Shown here: positions 8,468-17,817 of the stretch, in pieces
Layout of the letters: the number at the start of each line of letters is the position of its first letter
How positions within the stretch are numbered: the stretch's first letter is position 1
NCBI GenBank assembly: GCA_947259485.1
Contig: CAMYLU010000029.1
Span: 1-52,748 of the forward strand
DNA: 52,748 nucleotides
Reading direction: 5' to 3'
DNA from: an uncultured Gammaproteobacteria bacterium
Lineage (GTDB): Bacteria > Pseudomonadota > Gammaproteobacteria > GCA-001735895
Translations under genes and position numbers: made by a program
The notes under the pieces: model-generated
Database searches by the model: none
Seen by the model: the letters and a program-made list of their open reading frames with translations, nothing else
Told to the model about the DNA's origin: nothing

Positions 8468-8959
8468 ATGAAATATTCCAGACGTGCCAAACGCATGCAG
8501 CAGCACCACAAACGCGGCCAGAATCGGAACGCCGTGCTGAACATGGTGTCGTTGATGGATATTTTTACGATCCTGGTATTTTTTCTGCTCGTCAATGCAA
8601 CCAGTACCCAGGTACTACCCTCGCCCAAGAATATTGTATTACCCGAAGCAGCGGCCGAAAAACTGCCCTCGCGTAACCTGGTCATCGCGGTCGACGAACG
8701 CGTCATCCGCCTGCAGGGGAAAGCCATTGTCACCGTAAAGGATGCACTCAAGGGTAACAAGAACTCGATCAAGCCCCTGTTTATTGCATTGAGAAATGCC
8801 TCGGTAAAGGTCAAGGATATTAGCGACAAGAAGGGCGTCACGATTATGGGTGACCAGGAAATTCCTTACCTGCTGCTAAAAAAGATCATGCTGACATGTG
8901 CTGGCGCTGAATATACCAACATTTCGTTTGCAGTAAACCAGAAGGCAGCTGAGACCTGA
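8468..8959 (+). CDS. ExbD/TolR family protein with intact proton-carrying Asp
   Basis: The second 163-residue ExbD/TolR homologue. It has a basic cytoplasmic N-terminus, a transmembrane helix at about 23-45 (LNMVSLMDIFTILVFFLLVN) and a periplasmic domain. Asp31 is in the expected proton-binding position. The paralogue immediately upstream has Asn there, so the two probably form a heterodimer inside the TolQ-like pentamer, as proposed for AglQ/AglS. The stop codon overlaps the start of the TonB-like gene (TGATGG at 8957-8962), implying coupled translation. Confidence 0.88.
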   Translation: MKYSRRAKRMQQHHKRGQNRNAVLNMVSLMDIFTILVFFLLVNATSTQVLPSPKNIVLPEAAAEKLPSRNLVIAVDERVIRLQGKAIVTVKDALKGNKNSIKPLFIALRNASVKVKDISDKKGVTIMGDQEIPYLLLKKIMLTCAGAEYTNISFAVNQKAAET

Positions 8960-9918
8960 TGGCACGGGCAGTCGCAATAGCGGAACCGAATCTACCCTGG
9001 GTCGACCACCAGGAAGATCGCAGATTTCGCCGCATCATGATTGTTACGCTGCTGCTGTTTTTAGGCGTTGGTGTGGCACTGAATACGATCAAGCTACCGG
9101 AAGTCATACAGAAAAACCTGGTCGACGTATCGCCTCGCCTGGCGAAGCTGATCCTGGAAAAACAAAAGGTTAAACCACCACCACCGAAGAAAGAAAAACC
9201 CAAGGAAGTAAAGAAAAAAGAGCCTGAGAAGAAGAAGGAAAAACCGAAGCCGAAGCCGAAACCGAAGCCGAAACCGAAGAAAAAAGAAGTTAAGAAGCCA
9301 GACGCTCGCGAAGTCGCCAAGAAAAGTGGCCTGATCGCGTTAAGTGACGAGCTCGAAGATTTGCGCGAAAGCTTCGCACTTGACGATGTGGTCAAACTGC
9401 CACAACAAACTAGCGGTAAGCAGGAAGTCAAAGTGGCCACTGCCAGTGACTTGCTGACCTCGAACGCTCAAAAAACCAGTGGCGGTATTAAAACAGATAC
9501 CCTTAACCGAACCATAAAAACCAACGAGTTAACACAGCGTCAGACCACCCGGGTTGAAAGTAAAATCGAGGCTGACAGTAAAAAGCTTGCCAAGGCATCG
9601 TCAACGAAATCCCAGCAAGGAACGGGTGTAAAACGCAGCGCGGATGAAATTGAACGTGTTTTCCAGCAGAATAAGGGTGGTATTTTTAATATCTACAATC
9701 GCGCATTGCGCAAGAACCCATCGCTGGCCGGACAGGTTGTCGTCGAATTGACAATCGCACCTGGCGGTCAGGTAACCGCGGTTAAAATTCTATCCAGCGA
9801 GCTGGGAGACGAAGCACTGGAACGCAAACTGATGCTCAAGATTAAAAAATTCAAGTTCAGCAATTCCAGCGTGGCTGAAATCACGGTCACTTATCCGATC
9901 GACTTCCTGCCTTCCTGA
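8959..9918 (+). CDS. TonB-like energy transducer with AgmX/PglI-type C-terminal domain
   Basis: A 319-residue protein with a cytoplasmic N-terminus, one transmembrane helix at about 26-44, a very Lys/Pro-rich periplasmic spacer (about 70-115, runs of KP) and a C-terminal domain from about 231 to the end. That domain contains IFNIYNRALRKNPSLAGQVV, APGGQVTAVKI and a final TVTYPIDF. This is the pattern of the AgmX/PglI C-terminal domain found in Myxococcus gliding proteins, a relative of the TonB fold. It would be driven by the adjacent TolQ/ExbD stator and transmit force across the periplasm, with the TPR lipoproteins as plausible outer-membrane partners. No TonB-dependent receptor gene is nearby, which argues against an uptake role. 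Confidence 0.82.
   Translation: MARAVAIAEPNLPWVDHQEDRRFRRIMIVTLLLFLGVGVALNTIKLPEVIQKNLVDVSPRLAKLILEKQKVKPPPPKKEKPKEVKKKEPEKKKEKPKPKPKPKPKPKKKEVKKPDAREVAKKSGLIALSDELEDLRESFALDDVVKLPQQTSGKQEVKVATASDLLTSNAQKTSGGIKTDTLNRTIKTNELTQRQTTRVESKIEADSKKLAKASSTKSQQGTGVKRSADEIERVFQQNKGGIFNIYNRALRKNPSLAGQVVVELTIAPGGQVTAVKILSSELGDEALERKLMLKIKKFKFSNSSVAEITVTYPIDFLPS
9241..9279 (+). repeat. hexamer microsatellite encoding Lys-Pro repeats
   Basis: Near-perfect iterations of CCGAAG/CCGAAA within the TonB-like gene encode the KPKPKP spacer. Six-base units keep frame whatever the copy number, so spacer length can change without frameshift. Confidence 0.8.
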
Positions 9919-9924
9919 CCCCAG

Positions 9925-10443
9925 GTGATAACGCCGCTAGTCATCGAAACCCCCCGTTTAAAAATTCGATGGCTGGGGGTCGGCGACACGGCATTCATTT
10001 ATACCCTGGTCAACGACCCGACATGGATCCGCTACATCGGGGATAAACATGTCTCCAACCTCGAAGACGCCAAAACCTACATCGAAACGGGTCCCGTCGA
10101 AATGTATCGAAACCTGGGATTTGGCCTGAACCACGTTTCACTCAAACAAGACGGTACGCCAATCGGCATCTGTGGATTGCTGAAACGTGAAACACTTGCT
10201 GATGTCGAAATCGGATTTGCCTTGCTACCTGGATTCAGAAGTCAGGGCTATGCTTTCGAAGCAGCCACTGCGGTCCTCGAACACGGCTGCGCCTGGCTGG
10301 AAATATCGCGCATAGTCGCTATCCTGACCCCGGATAACCTGGCCTCAAGAAAGCTGCTTGGTAAACTGGGTTTCGAGTTTGAAAGCAGCTTTAAAAAGGA
10401 ACCCAACTCGGACACCCTGGATCTGTACGTATTCAACGGGTGA
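9925..10443 (+). CDS. GNAT family N-acetyltransferase (RimJ/RimL type)
   Basis: A 172-residue acetyltransferase starting at GTG 6 bases after the TonB-like gene. It has the RimJ/RimL layout: an opening IETPRLKIRWL (N-terminal strand and ER-type TPRL motif), central LLKRETLADVEIGFALLPGF, the acetyl-CoA-binding region FRSQGYAFEAATAVLEHGC, and the terminal SRKLLGKLGFEFE motif. These enzymes acetylate protein N-termini or small amines using acetyl-CoA in the cytoplasm; the substrate cannot be inferred. The position suggests it is the last gene of the operon, but its function need not be linked to the motor complex. Confidence 0.85.
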   Translation: MITPLVIETPRLKIRWLGVGDTAFIYTLVNDPTWIRYIGDKHVSNLEDAKTYIETGPVEMYRNLGFGLNHVSLKQDGTPIGICGLLKRETLADVEIGFALLPGFRSQGYAFEAATAVLEHGCAWLEISRIVAILTPDNLASRKLLGKLGFEFESSFKKEPNSDTLDLYVFNG

Positions 10444-10562
10444 ATCGAATACACCCGGCAATACTGCTTCGAATCATACTACTGCGCTTTACCTAGGCTT
10501 ATTTCCACTCCAAGCCCCGGCCGAGGATACCTTCAACCATACACTGCGAGACCAGGCCGCAT

Positions 10563-10593
10563 AAAAAAAGCCCCGCATCAGCGGGGCTTTTCT
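10563..10593. terminator. bidirectional rho-independent terminator between the GNAT gene and groEL
   Basis: An 8-bp stem AGCCCCGC / GCGGGGCT with a 4-base loop, flanked by seven A on the left and TTTT on the right. It can stop transcription from both the + strand envelope operon and the - strand groESL operon. Confidence 0.85.
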
Positions 10594-10614
10594 AATCGGT
10601 CCAGCGAAACTCTC

Positions 10615-10738
10615 ATTTCGCCGTCGCGAGCGCAGTAGCTGCAAGGCGGGATTCGGTGAGATGGCGCGAGCATACATACCGTATGTGAGCGTCTCGAGCC
10701 GAATCCCAACGCCGCAGATGCAAGCGCAGCAGGCGAAA

Positions 10739-10739
<1 letters not shown>
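10615..10739. repeat. long imperfect palindromic element abutting the groEL stop
   Basis: The left end ATTTCGCC pairs with the right end GGCGAAAT. Inside, GGGATTCGG on the left pairs with CCGAATCCC on the right, and the centre is ACATAC-C-GTATGT at 10674-10686. The whole 125-bp block can fold into one long interrupted hairpin. It touches the groEL stop codon and lies next to the terminator. It looks like a dispersed palindromic element rather than a gene. Confidence 0.65.
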
Positions 10740-12403
<1,664 letters not shown>

Positions 12404-12416
12404 TTAATATTCCGAA

Positions 12417-12704
12417 TTATTCAACAACAGCGATGATGTCATCTTCGCGCATGATCAGCAGTTCTTCACCGTCAACCTTGATTTCGGTGCCGGAGTACTT
12501 GCCGAAGTAAACGGTGTCACCCGTCTTTACATCCAGGGCGCGGATATCACCGGAATCGGTGACCTTGCCGTGACCTGTTGCAAGGATTTCACCCATGCTT
12601 GGTTTTTCAGTGGCTGAATCAGGGATCACGATACCACCGGCTGTGGTACGTTCCTCTTCCTTACGCCTGACGATTACTCGATCATGCAGGGGACGAATAT
12701 TCAT
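12417..12704 (-). CDS. groS: co-chaperonin GroES
   Basis: A 95-residue co-chaperonin forming the heptameric lid of GroEL. The N-terminal [18 protein letters not shown], the mobile loop [15 protein letters not shown] and the dome/core [20 protein letters not shown] are typical, and length is normal. It is first in the groES-groEL operon, with the CIRCE element and a promoter about 75-130 bases upstream. An ACGGAG ribosome-binding site precedes the ATG. Confidence 0.97.
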   Translation of the reverse strand: MNIRPLHDRVIVRRKEEERTTAGGIVIPDSATEKPSMGEILATGHGKVTDSGDIRALDVKTGDTVYFGKYSGTEIKVDGEELLIMREDDIIAVVE

Positions 12705-12777
12705 TGTTGCTACGCTCCGTAGTTTTCGTTAATGACTTGCCATCCTCTGGGAATGGGCCTGTTTAATTAGCCGCGAG

Positions 12778-12804
12778 TTAGCACTCGCCTATTGAGAGTG
12801 CTAA
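12778..12804. promoter_or_regulatory. CIRCE operator (HrcA-binding site) of groESL
   Basis: A perfect match to the CIRCE consensus TTAGCACTC-N9-GAGTGCTAA. Both 9-base arms are exact and the spacer is 9 bases. It overlaps the last base of the -10 box reading toward groES, so HrcA repressor bound here would block initiation until heat shock. Confidence 0.97.
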
Positions 12805-12831
12805 TGATATTCAGCGGCTTTTGGTAGTCAA
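12804..12831 (-). promoter_or_regulatory. sigma-70-type promoter of groESL
   Basis: On the - strand, TTGACT (12826-12831), a 16-base spacer and TATCAT (12804-12809) lie directly upstream of CIRCE. The arrangement of promoter plus CIRCE at the start site is the expected HrcA-controlled layout. No separate sigma-32 promoter was recognised. Confidence 0.7.
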
Positions 12832-12887
12832 GCGAAATGGGGGATAAAATCGGGGATTCAAGCGATATTCAGATAAAAAATTAACTT

Positions 12888-13343
12888 TTATCTCAGTTTT
12901 TGGCTGGATTCGTCTTCCCGGTGAAATTTTACACCATCGATCACGTCTTCATCACGAGCCTGATACCCGTGCATATTAACCGTTGACGACACCACCATGC
13001 GCGATGCAATACGGCTAACCAGCCAGATCCGTGTCGGTGGAAACAGCAGGAAAAAACCTACCGCATCGGTAAAGAACCCAGGCGTTAGCAGCAATGCGCC
13101 GGCGATTACGAGACCCATGCCCTCGAGAATTTCACGCGCCGGCAATTCGTTCTCCTGCAGTTTACGCTGCGCCCGCATCAAGGTTGACAACCCCTGTATC
13201 CTGAGCAGCCAGACGCCGATAACGGCCGTAAGTACCACAAAAAATATAGTCCAACCCGCACCAATCACCTGGCCTACCTGGATTAACAGGTAAATTTCGA
13301 TTATCGGTACAAGCAGAAAAACAGTAACGATCAGTGGGAACAT
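12888..13343 (-). CDS. fxsA: FxsA family membrane protein
   Basis: A 151-residue inner-membrane protein. It opens with FPLIVTVFLLVPIIEIYLLI, then GWTIFFVVLTAVIGVWLLR, the conserved G-L-V-I-A-G-A-L-L-L-T-P-G-F-F-T-D segment and FLLFPPTRIWL, all FxsA hallmarks. FxsA is known in E. coli as a suppressor of F-plasmid exclusion of phage T7; its normal job is unclear. The neighbourhood groESL-fxsA matches E. coli and other gammaproteobacteria. Four hydrophobic segments and a polar C-terminal tail are visible. Confidence 0.93.
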   Translation of the reverse strand: MFPLIVTVFLLVPIIEIYLLIQVGQVIGAGWTIFFVVLTAVIGVWLLRIQGLSTLMRAQRKLQENELPAREILEGMGLVIAGALLLTPGFFTDAVGFFLLFPPTRIWLVSRIASRMVVSSTVNMHGYQARDEDVIDGVKFHREDESSQKLR

Positions 13344-13465
13344 AGGGCTAACAAATGGTTAATATCCAATCCTTTAGTATTCGGGAGTATTACCAGAGTA
13401 ATACTGATATTTGTACTATATGTGGTTAGCATACCATTTATTCAATTTTGTCTGCGGGAAAACCG

Positions 13466-13783
13466 ATGTCGGAGCATTACCTCGTGATTACATCCTGGCC
13501 CGATATCGAGGGCGCCAGGCATCAGGCACAGGCCTGGCTGCAAAAAAAACTCGCCGCCAGTGTAAACATTTTGCCGCAAATGGACTCTATATATCATTGG
13601 AAGGGTGAACTTCGACAGGGTAAGGAGCACAAGATTTTTATTAAAACGAGTGCTGACCGCATAGACGCCCTAGAGCGGGAAATTAAGGCCGCTCATCCCT
13701 ATGCCGTAGCCGAAATACTGCAGTTTAAGATAGACTCTGGCAGCCCCGAATACATGGAATGGATAACGCAATCGACACAATGA
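13466..13783 (+). CDS. cutA: CutA1 divalent-cation tolerance protein
   Basis: 105 residues from the ATG at 13466, which is preceded by GCGGGAA; an upstream in-frame TTG at 13448 would add six residues and is less likely. CutA is a small cytoplasmic trimer linked to copper/divalent-ion tolerance. The hallmark sequence runs from HYLVITSWPDIEGAR through ASVNILPQMDSIYHWKGEL and KIFIKTSADRIDALE to HPYAVAEI. The motif usually reads CVNI; this copy has SVNI. The stop overlaps the dsbD start (ATGA), the same cutA-dsbD coupling as in E. coli. Confidence 0.93.
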   Translation: MSEHYLVITSWPDIEGARHQAQAWLQKKLAASVNILPQMDSIYHWKGELRQGKEHKIFIKTSADRIDALEREIKAAHPYAVAEILQFKIDSGSPEYMEWITQSTQ

Positions 13784-16209
13784 AGATCATCAAGCAAATC
13801 ATTGGCCTCGGTCTCGGCTTCTGGCTGCTAATCGCCAGTCCCCTGCTGCAGGCGCAGGAAGAAGAACTACTGCCCCCGGAAGAGGCGTTTCGTTTAAGCG
13901 CCTGGGTCGAAGGCAATGACCTGGTTGCCGAGTACCAGATAGCGCCGGGTTACTACATGTACCGGGAACGCTTCGATTTCCAGGTCGATTCGAGTGACGC
14001 ACCGGCTCGATTCGATGTGGCAATCATTCCCGATGGAAAAGTCAAGCATGACGAATTCTTTGGCGAGGTGGAGACCTATCGCAACAGCGTCAGGATCGTG
14101 TTGCCGATGATTTTCGATAACGCGGCCGCAAGTAACCTGAAAGTTAAAGCGACCAGCCAGGGTTGCGCTGACATCGGTGTCTGTTACCCACCCCTCAAGC
14201 AAGCCCTGGCAATCAATCTGGCCTCCAGTAATCGAGTCATGCCGACGGCCTGGGTTGCAAGCAGTGCAGACCGCGAGAGCATAGGTGGTGATGTCGCAGC
14301 GTTGCAGGCACTCCTCGATGAAGTCACTACAAACCTGGAGAACGAACCGCAAGCGCAAAGTGGTGAAACCTCGAAGGGCTCCGACGCCCTTGAGATATTG
14401 CAGGCGCTCGGCGAAGACCTCGGGCTCGATGACGAGGACGAAATACTTCACCCCGACGAGGCATTCATTCTGTCCGCGCGCCTCGACGCCAATAACGTCA
14501 TTCAAACCAACATCCTGATGGCCGATAACATTTACCTGTATCGCGACAAGATCAAGATCGCGATGGTTAACGGCGATGGCCATGCACTTGGAGCCATTTC
14601 AGTGCCCCGCGGTAAAATGAAGGATGACGAGTTTCTGGGGCCCATGGAAGTTATCTATGGCCAGGTCGACGTCTCCATACCGATCATTTCGGAGGCCAAC
14701 GCCGGTGACCAGCTGGCATTGTCATATCAATACCAGGGTTGCGTGGAAGATCGCATTTGCTACCCGCCAGTTACCAAGTACCTGCGCATTAATGCCGCTG
14801 AAGGCCTCATCCTGGTAGCCAAGGAGCTGACCGATGGCACTGGCACTTCACAGCCTGGCGTTAATTCCGATAGCGGTGGCTCAACCGCGCCGGTTTCCGA
14901 GCAGGATCAATTTGCACAACTTCTAAAAGACGAGAGCCTGTTACTGGTGGTCGGGTTATTTTTTCTGGCTGGCATCGGCCTCACTTTTACGCCCTGCGTG
15001 TTTCCGATGATTCCAATACTGTCGAGTATTATTGCGGGCCAGGGGTCTTCAATCACCACCGGCAAGGCCTTTTTGCTTTCGTTGATCTACGTACTATCGA
15101 TGGCGGTGACCTATGCAATTGCAGGCGCGATTGTCGGCTACTACGGCGCCGAATTTAACATTCAGATCTGGTTTCAGGATCCGATCATTCTAAGCATTTT
15201 CGCCGCGGTGTTCGTGTTGCTGGCATTGTCGATGTTCGGTTTTTACGAGTTGCAGATGCCAAACGCGATCCAGTCACGTCTGACCGCGATCAGTAATAGC
15301 CAACAGGGCGGCACACTCGTCGGCGTTGGGCTGATGGGCTTATTCTCGGCAATTATTGTTGGCCCCTGCATCACGGCACCCCTGGTCGGTGCTTTAATAT
15401 TCATTTCACAAACCCAGGACTGGCAGCTGGGTGGACTCGCCTTGTTCGCGCTGGGCCTCGGCATGGGTGTGCCACTGCTGCTGATCGGCACATCGGCAGG
15501 CAAGCTGCTGCCACGTGCGGGTGGCTGGATGGATTCTGTCAAGGCCGTATTCGGAGTGGTGTTACTCGGGGTTGCAATCTGGCTGCTGGAACGCATTCTG
15601 CCGGTAGGTATTACCATGGCCCTGATCGCCGCACTGTTAATCGCGTCGGCAATATATATGGGTGCGCTGGATAGCCTGAGTGAATCAGCCAACGGCTGGC
15701 ACCGACTTTTAAAATCGCTCGGATTGTTAATCCTGGTTTATGGCGTTGCCTATCTCATCGGCGCGGCCGCGGGCAGTAACGATCTGATCCAGCCGTTACG
15801 CGGAATCACCGCGTCTGCCGGCAACACCGTTCAGGCTCAACAACACCTCGCGTTTCGGCAGATCAAGGGCCAAAAGGGCCTGCAGCTCGCCTTGAACGAC
15901 TCTGTGCAGCAGGACCGGACCACCATGCTGGATTTTTACGCCGACTGGTGCATCTCCTGCAAGGAAATGGAAAAATACGCCTTCAGTCACCCCCGGGTTC
16001 TTGCCGCACTCGAAGATGTCGCTACGTTGCAGGCTGACGTCACCGACAACGACAACATCGATACCGAGCTAATGGCTTCACTGGGAATTTATGGCCCACC
16101 CGCAATATTGTTTTTCGACTCCAATGGCCAGGAGATACGAAATCGACGCGTCGTCGGTGAAATGTCGGGCGACCGATTTGCCGATCACGTCGTCGCTACC
16201 TTTCAGTGA
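13780..16209 (+). CDS. dsbD: thiol:disulfide interchange protein DsbD with duplicated N-terminal domain
   Basis: 809 residues from the ATG at 13780 (ATGA overlap with cutA). DsbD carries electrons from cytoplasmic thioredoxin to periplasmic DsbC, DsbG and cytochrome c maturation. Domains in order: signal peptide (cleavage near LQAQE); DsbD-alpha copy 1 with QGCADIGVCYPP (Cys129, Cys135); a linker; DsbD-alpha copy 2 with QGCVEDRICYPP (Cys321, Cys327); the eight-helix membrane domain with FTPCVFPMIPI (Cys406) and VGPCITAP (Cys530); and the C-terminal thioredoxin-like domain with DWCISC (Cys724, Cys727). Normal DsbD is about 560-620 residues with one alpha domain; the extra ~190 residues here are the second one. 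All redox cysteines are present. Confidence 0.95.
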   Translation: MKIIKQIIGLGLGFWLLIASPLLQAQEEELLPPEEAFRLSAWVEGNDLVAEYQIAPGYYMYRERFDFQVDSSDAPARFDVAIIPDGKVKHDEFFGEVETYRNSVRIVLPMIFDNAAASNLKVKATSQGCADIGVCYPPLKQALAINLASSNRVMPTAWVASSADRESIGGDVAALQALLDEVTTNLENEPQAQSGETSKGSDALEILQALGEDLGLDDEDEILHPDEAFILSARLDANNVIQTNILMADNIYLYRDKIKIAMVNGDGHALGAISVPRGKMKDDEFLGPMEVIYGQVDVSIPIISEANAGDQLALSYQYQGCVEDRICYPPVTKYLRINAAEGLILVAKELTDGTGTSQPGVNSDSGGSTAPVSEQDQFAQLLKDESLLLVVGLFFLAGIGLTFTPCVFPMIPILSSIIAGQGSSITTGKAFLLSLIYVLSMAVTYAIAGAIVGYYGAEFNIQIWFQDPIILSIFAAVFVLLALSMFGFYELQMPNAIQSRLTAISNSQQGGTLVGVGLMGLFSAIIVGPCITAPLVGALIFISQTQDWQLGGLALFALGLGMGVPLLLIGTSAGKLLPRAGGWMDSVKAVFGVVLLGVAIWLLERILPVGITMALIAALLIASAIYMGALDSLSESANGWHRLLKSLGLLILVYGVAYLIGAAAGSNDLIQPLRGITASAGNTVQAQQHLAFRQIKGQKGLQLALNDSVQQDRTTMLDFYADWCISCKEMEKYAFSHPRVLAALEDVATLQADVTDNDNIDTELMASLGIYGPPAILFFDSNGQEIRNRRVVGEMSGDRFADHVVATFQ

Positions 16210-16742
16210 ATCGCAATTTCCTGTGGCTGACCGCCATCGGCCTGGTTTCGATGCTGGCCGGAGTTCTGTTGTTCAATCAGCTACAACCCGACCCGCAGAA
16301 TAAGACATCTGCCAGCGCGGAAACTGCGGTGGCATTGCATTCGATTCCACTTTTCGATTTAAGCGGTCAGCAAACCACTATTGGCGACTGGAAGGCTAAC
16401 ATTCTGATCGTTAATTTCTGGGCCCCCTGGTGTGCGCCCTGTCGGCGCGAAGTGCCAACCCTGATTAAATTTCACCAGGATTATGCGCAACGAGGTGTTC
16501 GCGTACTGGGTATTGCTTACGATAACGAACCGCAGGTCAGTCGCTTCGCCGCTGACTATCAAATCAATTACCCGATGTTCCTGGCGGGGAATCGTGCCGC
16601 GATGTACAACACTGCCTTCGGTAACCAGAGCGGTAGCTTGCCTTTTACCGCACTGCTTGACCAGAATCACCGCATCTTGTTTCGACACAATGGTGAACTC
16701 AGCGCCAACCAGCTACGCGAACAGCTCGAGGCCCTGTTATAG
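16206..16742 (+). CDS. TlpA/ResA-like periplasmic thioredoxin
   Basis: A 178-residue membrane-anchored thioredoxin-fold protein starting at GTG overlapping the dsbD stop (GTGA). It has an N-terminal signal anchor (about 5-24), then FWAPWCAPCRREVP (active-site Cys76 and Cys79), a TlpA-type insertion and cis-Pro region SLPFTALLDQNHRI. Such proteins reduce periplasmic disulfides, often in cytochrome c maturation, and receive electrons from DsbD. Coupling to dsbD supports a partner relationship. It is followed by a 135-base gap before aroQ with no gene that I can support. Confidence 0.9.
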   Translation: MNRNFLWLTAIGLVSMLAGVLLFNQLQPDPQNKTSASAETAVALHSIPLFDLSGQQTTIGDWKANILIVNFWAPWCAPCRREVPTLIKFHQDYAQRGVRVLGIAYDNEPQVSRFAADYQINYPMFLAGNRAAMYNTAFGNQSGSLPFTALLDQNHRILFRHNGELSANQLREQLEALL

Positions 16743-16877
16743 CGAATCTGACTACCCCGACGATAGAGAAACTGTCGACAACTTCGCCAAACTAGCGCTT
16801 ATCTCGCAAAAACTGGACTCTATCTGGTCGTTATGTGAAAATCCCGGAACACTATTCCTAACCTGGAAAAGTTCCAA

Positions 16878-17339
16878 ATGGCGAACATTCTAGTCATCCA
16901 TGGCCCCAACCTGAACTTGCTCGGTACACGAGAACCCGAGGTATACGGTGCCGATACCCTTGCCTCCATCAACCAGAGCCTGGCGCAAATGGCGGAGCAG
17001 AACGGTGCAAGGGTGCAGACCTACCAGTCCAACAAGGAGGGCGATATCGTTAGCTGCATCCAGCAGGCGGGCGAAAAGGATATTCAGTTCATTATCATAA
17101 ATCCAGCTGCTTACACCCATACCAGCGTCGCGATACGGGACGCGTTTCTGGCGACCCGCATCCCGTTCATCGAAGTCCACTTATCTAATATTTACGCACG
17201 CGAAGAATTCAGAACGCAATCCTATCTGTCAGACCTCGCGGTAGGCGTAATCAGTGGCTTTGGTAAAAATAGCTACTTGCTGGCGTTCGAGGCCGCCATC
17301 ATCCATTGCAATCAATCCTCAAACCAGGAAACCGAATAA
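16878..17339 (+). CDS. aroQ: 3-dehydroquinate dehydratase, type II
   Basis: A 153-residue type II dehydroquinase, third step of the shikimate pathway, a dodecamer in the cytoplasm. Motifs: [21 protein letters not shown] (catalytic Arg18 and Tyr23, on the flexible lid loop), [15 protein letters not shown] (His81) and [14 protein letters not shown] (His101, substrate binding). The stop codon is immediately followed by the accB ATG. The aroQ-accB-accC order is widely conserved in gammaproteobacteria. Confidence 0.97.
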   Translation: MANILVIHGPNLNLLGTREPEVYGADTLASINQSLAQMAEQNGARVQTYQSNKEGDIVSCIQQAGEKDIQFIIINPAAYTHTSVAIRDAFLATRIPFIEVHLSNIYAREEFRTQSYLSDLAVGVISGFGKNSYLLAFEAAIIHCNQSSNQETE

Positions 17340-17798
17340 ATGGATATTCGTAAAGTAAAAAAATTAATTGAGTTACTCGAACAATCGGGTATCGCCGAAC
17401 TCGAAATAAAGGAGGGCGAGGAGTCTGTAAGAATCAGCCGTCAATCGTCGACTACCGTGCAAAGTGTTGCCTTGAACGCGGCACCACAGGCACAGCAAGC
17501 AATGCCGGTCGTCGCCGCTCCAGGACATGCTACCGCGCCAGCAGAGGTTGCCGAGGAGGCAGGTGGACACCAGGTCAAATCACCGATGGTGGGTACTTTT
17601 TATATTGCCGCCTCCCCCACTTCCGGACCCTTTGTAACCCCGGGTCAAAAGGTGAATATTGGAGACACCCTGTGCATCATCGAAGCGATGAAGATGATGA
17701 ACCAGATCGAAGCCGACAAGGCCGGCACGGTGCGTTCCATCATGGTTGAAAACGGCAGCCCGGTCGAATTCGACCAGGTCCTGTTTGTTATTGAGTAA
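17340..17798 (+). CDS. accB: acetyl-CoA carboxylase biotin carboxyl carrier protein
   Basis: A 152-residue BCCP subunit. It opens with [20 protein letters not shown], has the Ala/Pro/Gln linker (about 40-75), and a C-terminal biotinyl domain from about 78 with the thumb-containing [18 protein letters not shown] and [11 protein letters not shown], where Lys118 is biotinylated. It carries the carboxyl group between AccC and AccAD in fatty acid synthesis. It begins directly at the end of aroQ; accC follows after 19 bases. Confidence 0.97.
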   Translation: MDIRKVKKLIELLEQSGIAELEIKEGEESVRISRQSSTTVQSVALNAAPQAQQAMPVVAAPGHATAPAEVAEEAGGHQVKSPMVGTFYIAASPTSGPFVTPGQKVNIGDTLCIIEAMKMMNQIEADKAGTVRSIMVENGSPVEFDQVLFVIE

Positions 17799-17817
17799 GC
17801 AGGCGGGAAACCACCAG

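Noticed and set aside
7302-9918. Classical Tol-Pal or iron TonB-ExbB-ExbD system
   Set aside because: No tolA, tolB, pal or TonB-dependent receptor; duplicated ExbD and AgmX/PglI-like C-terminus point to the Agl/Glt type.
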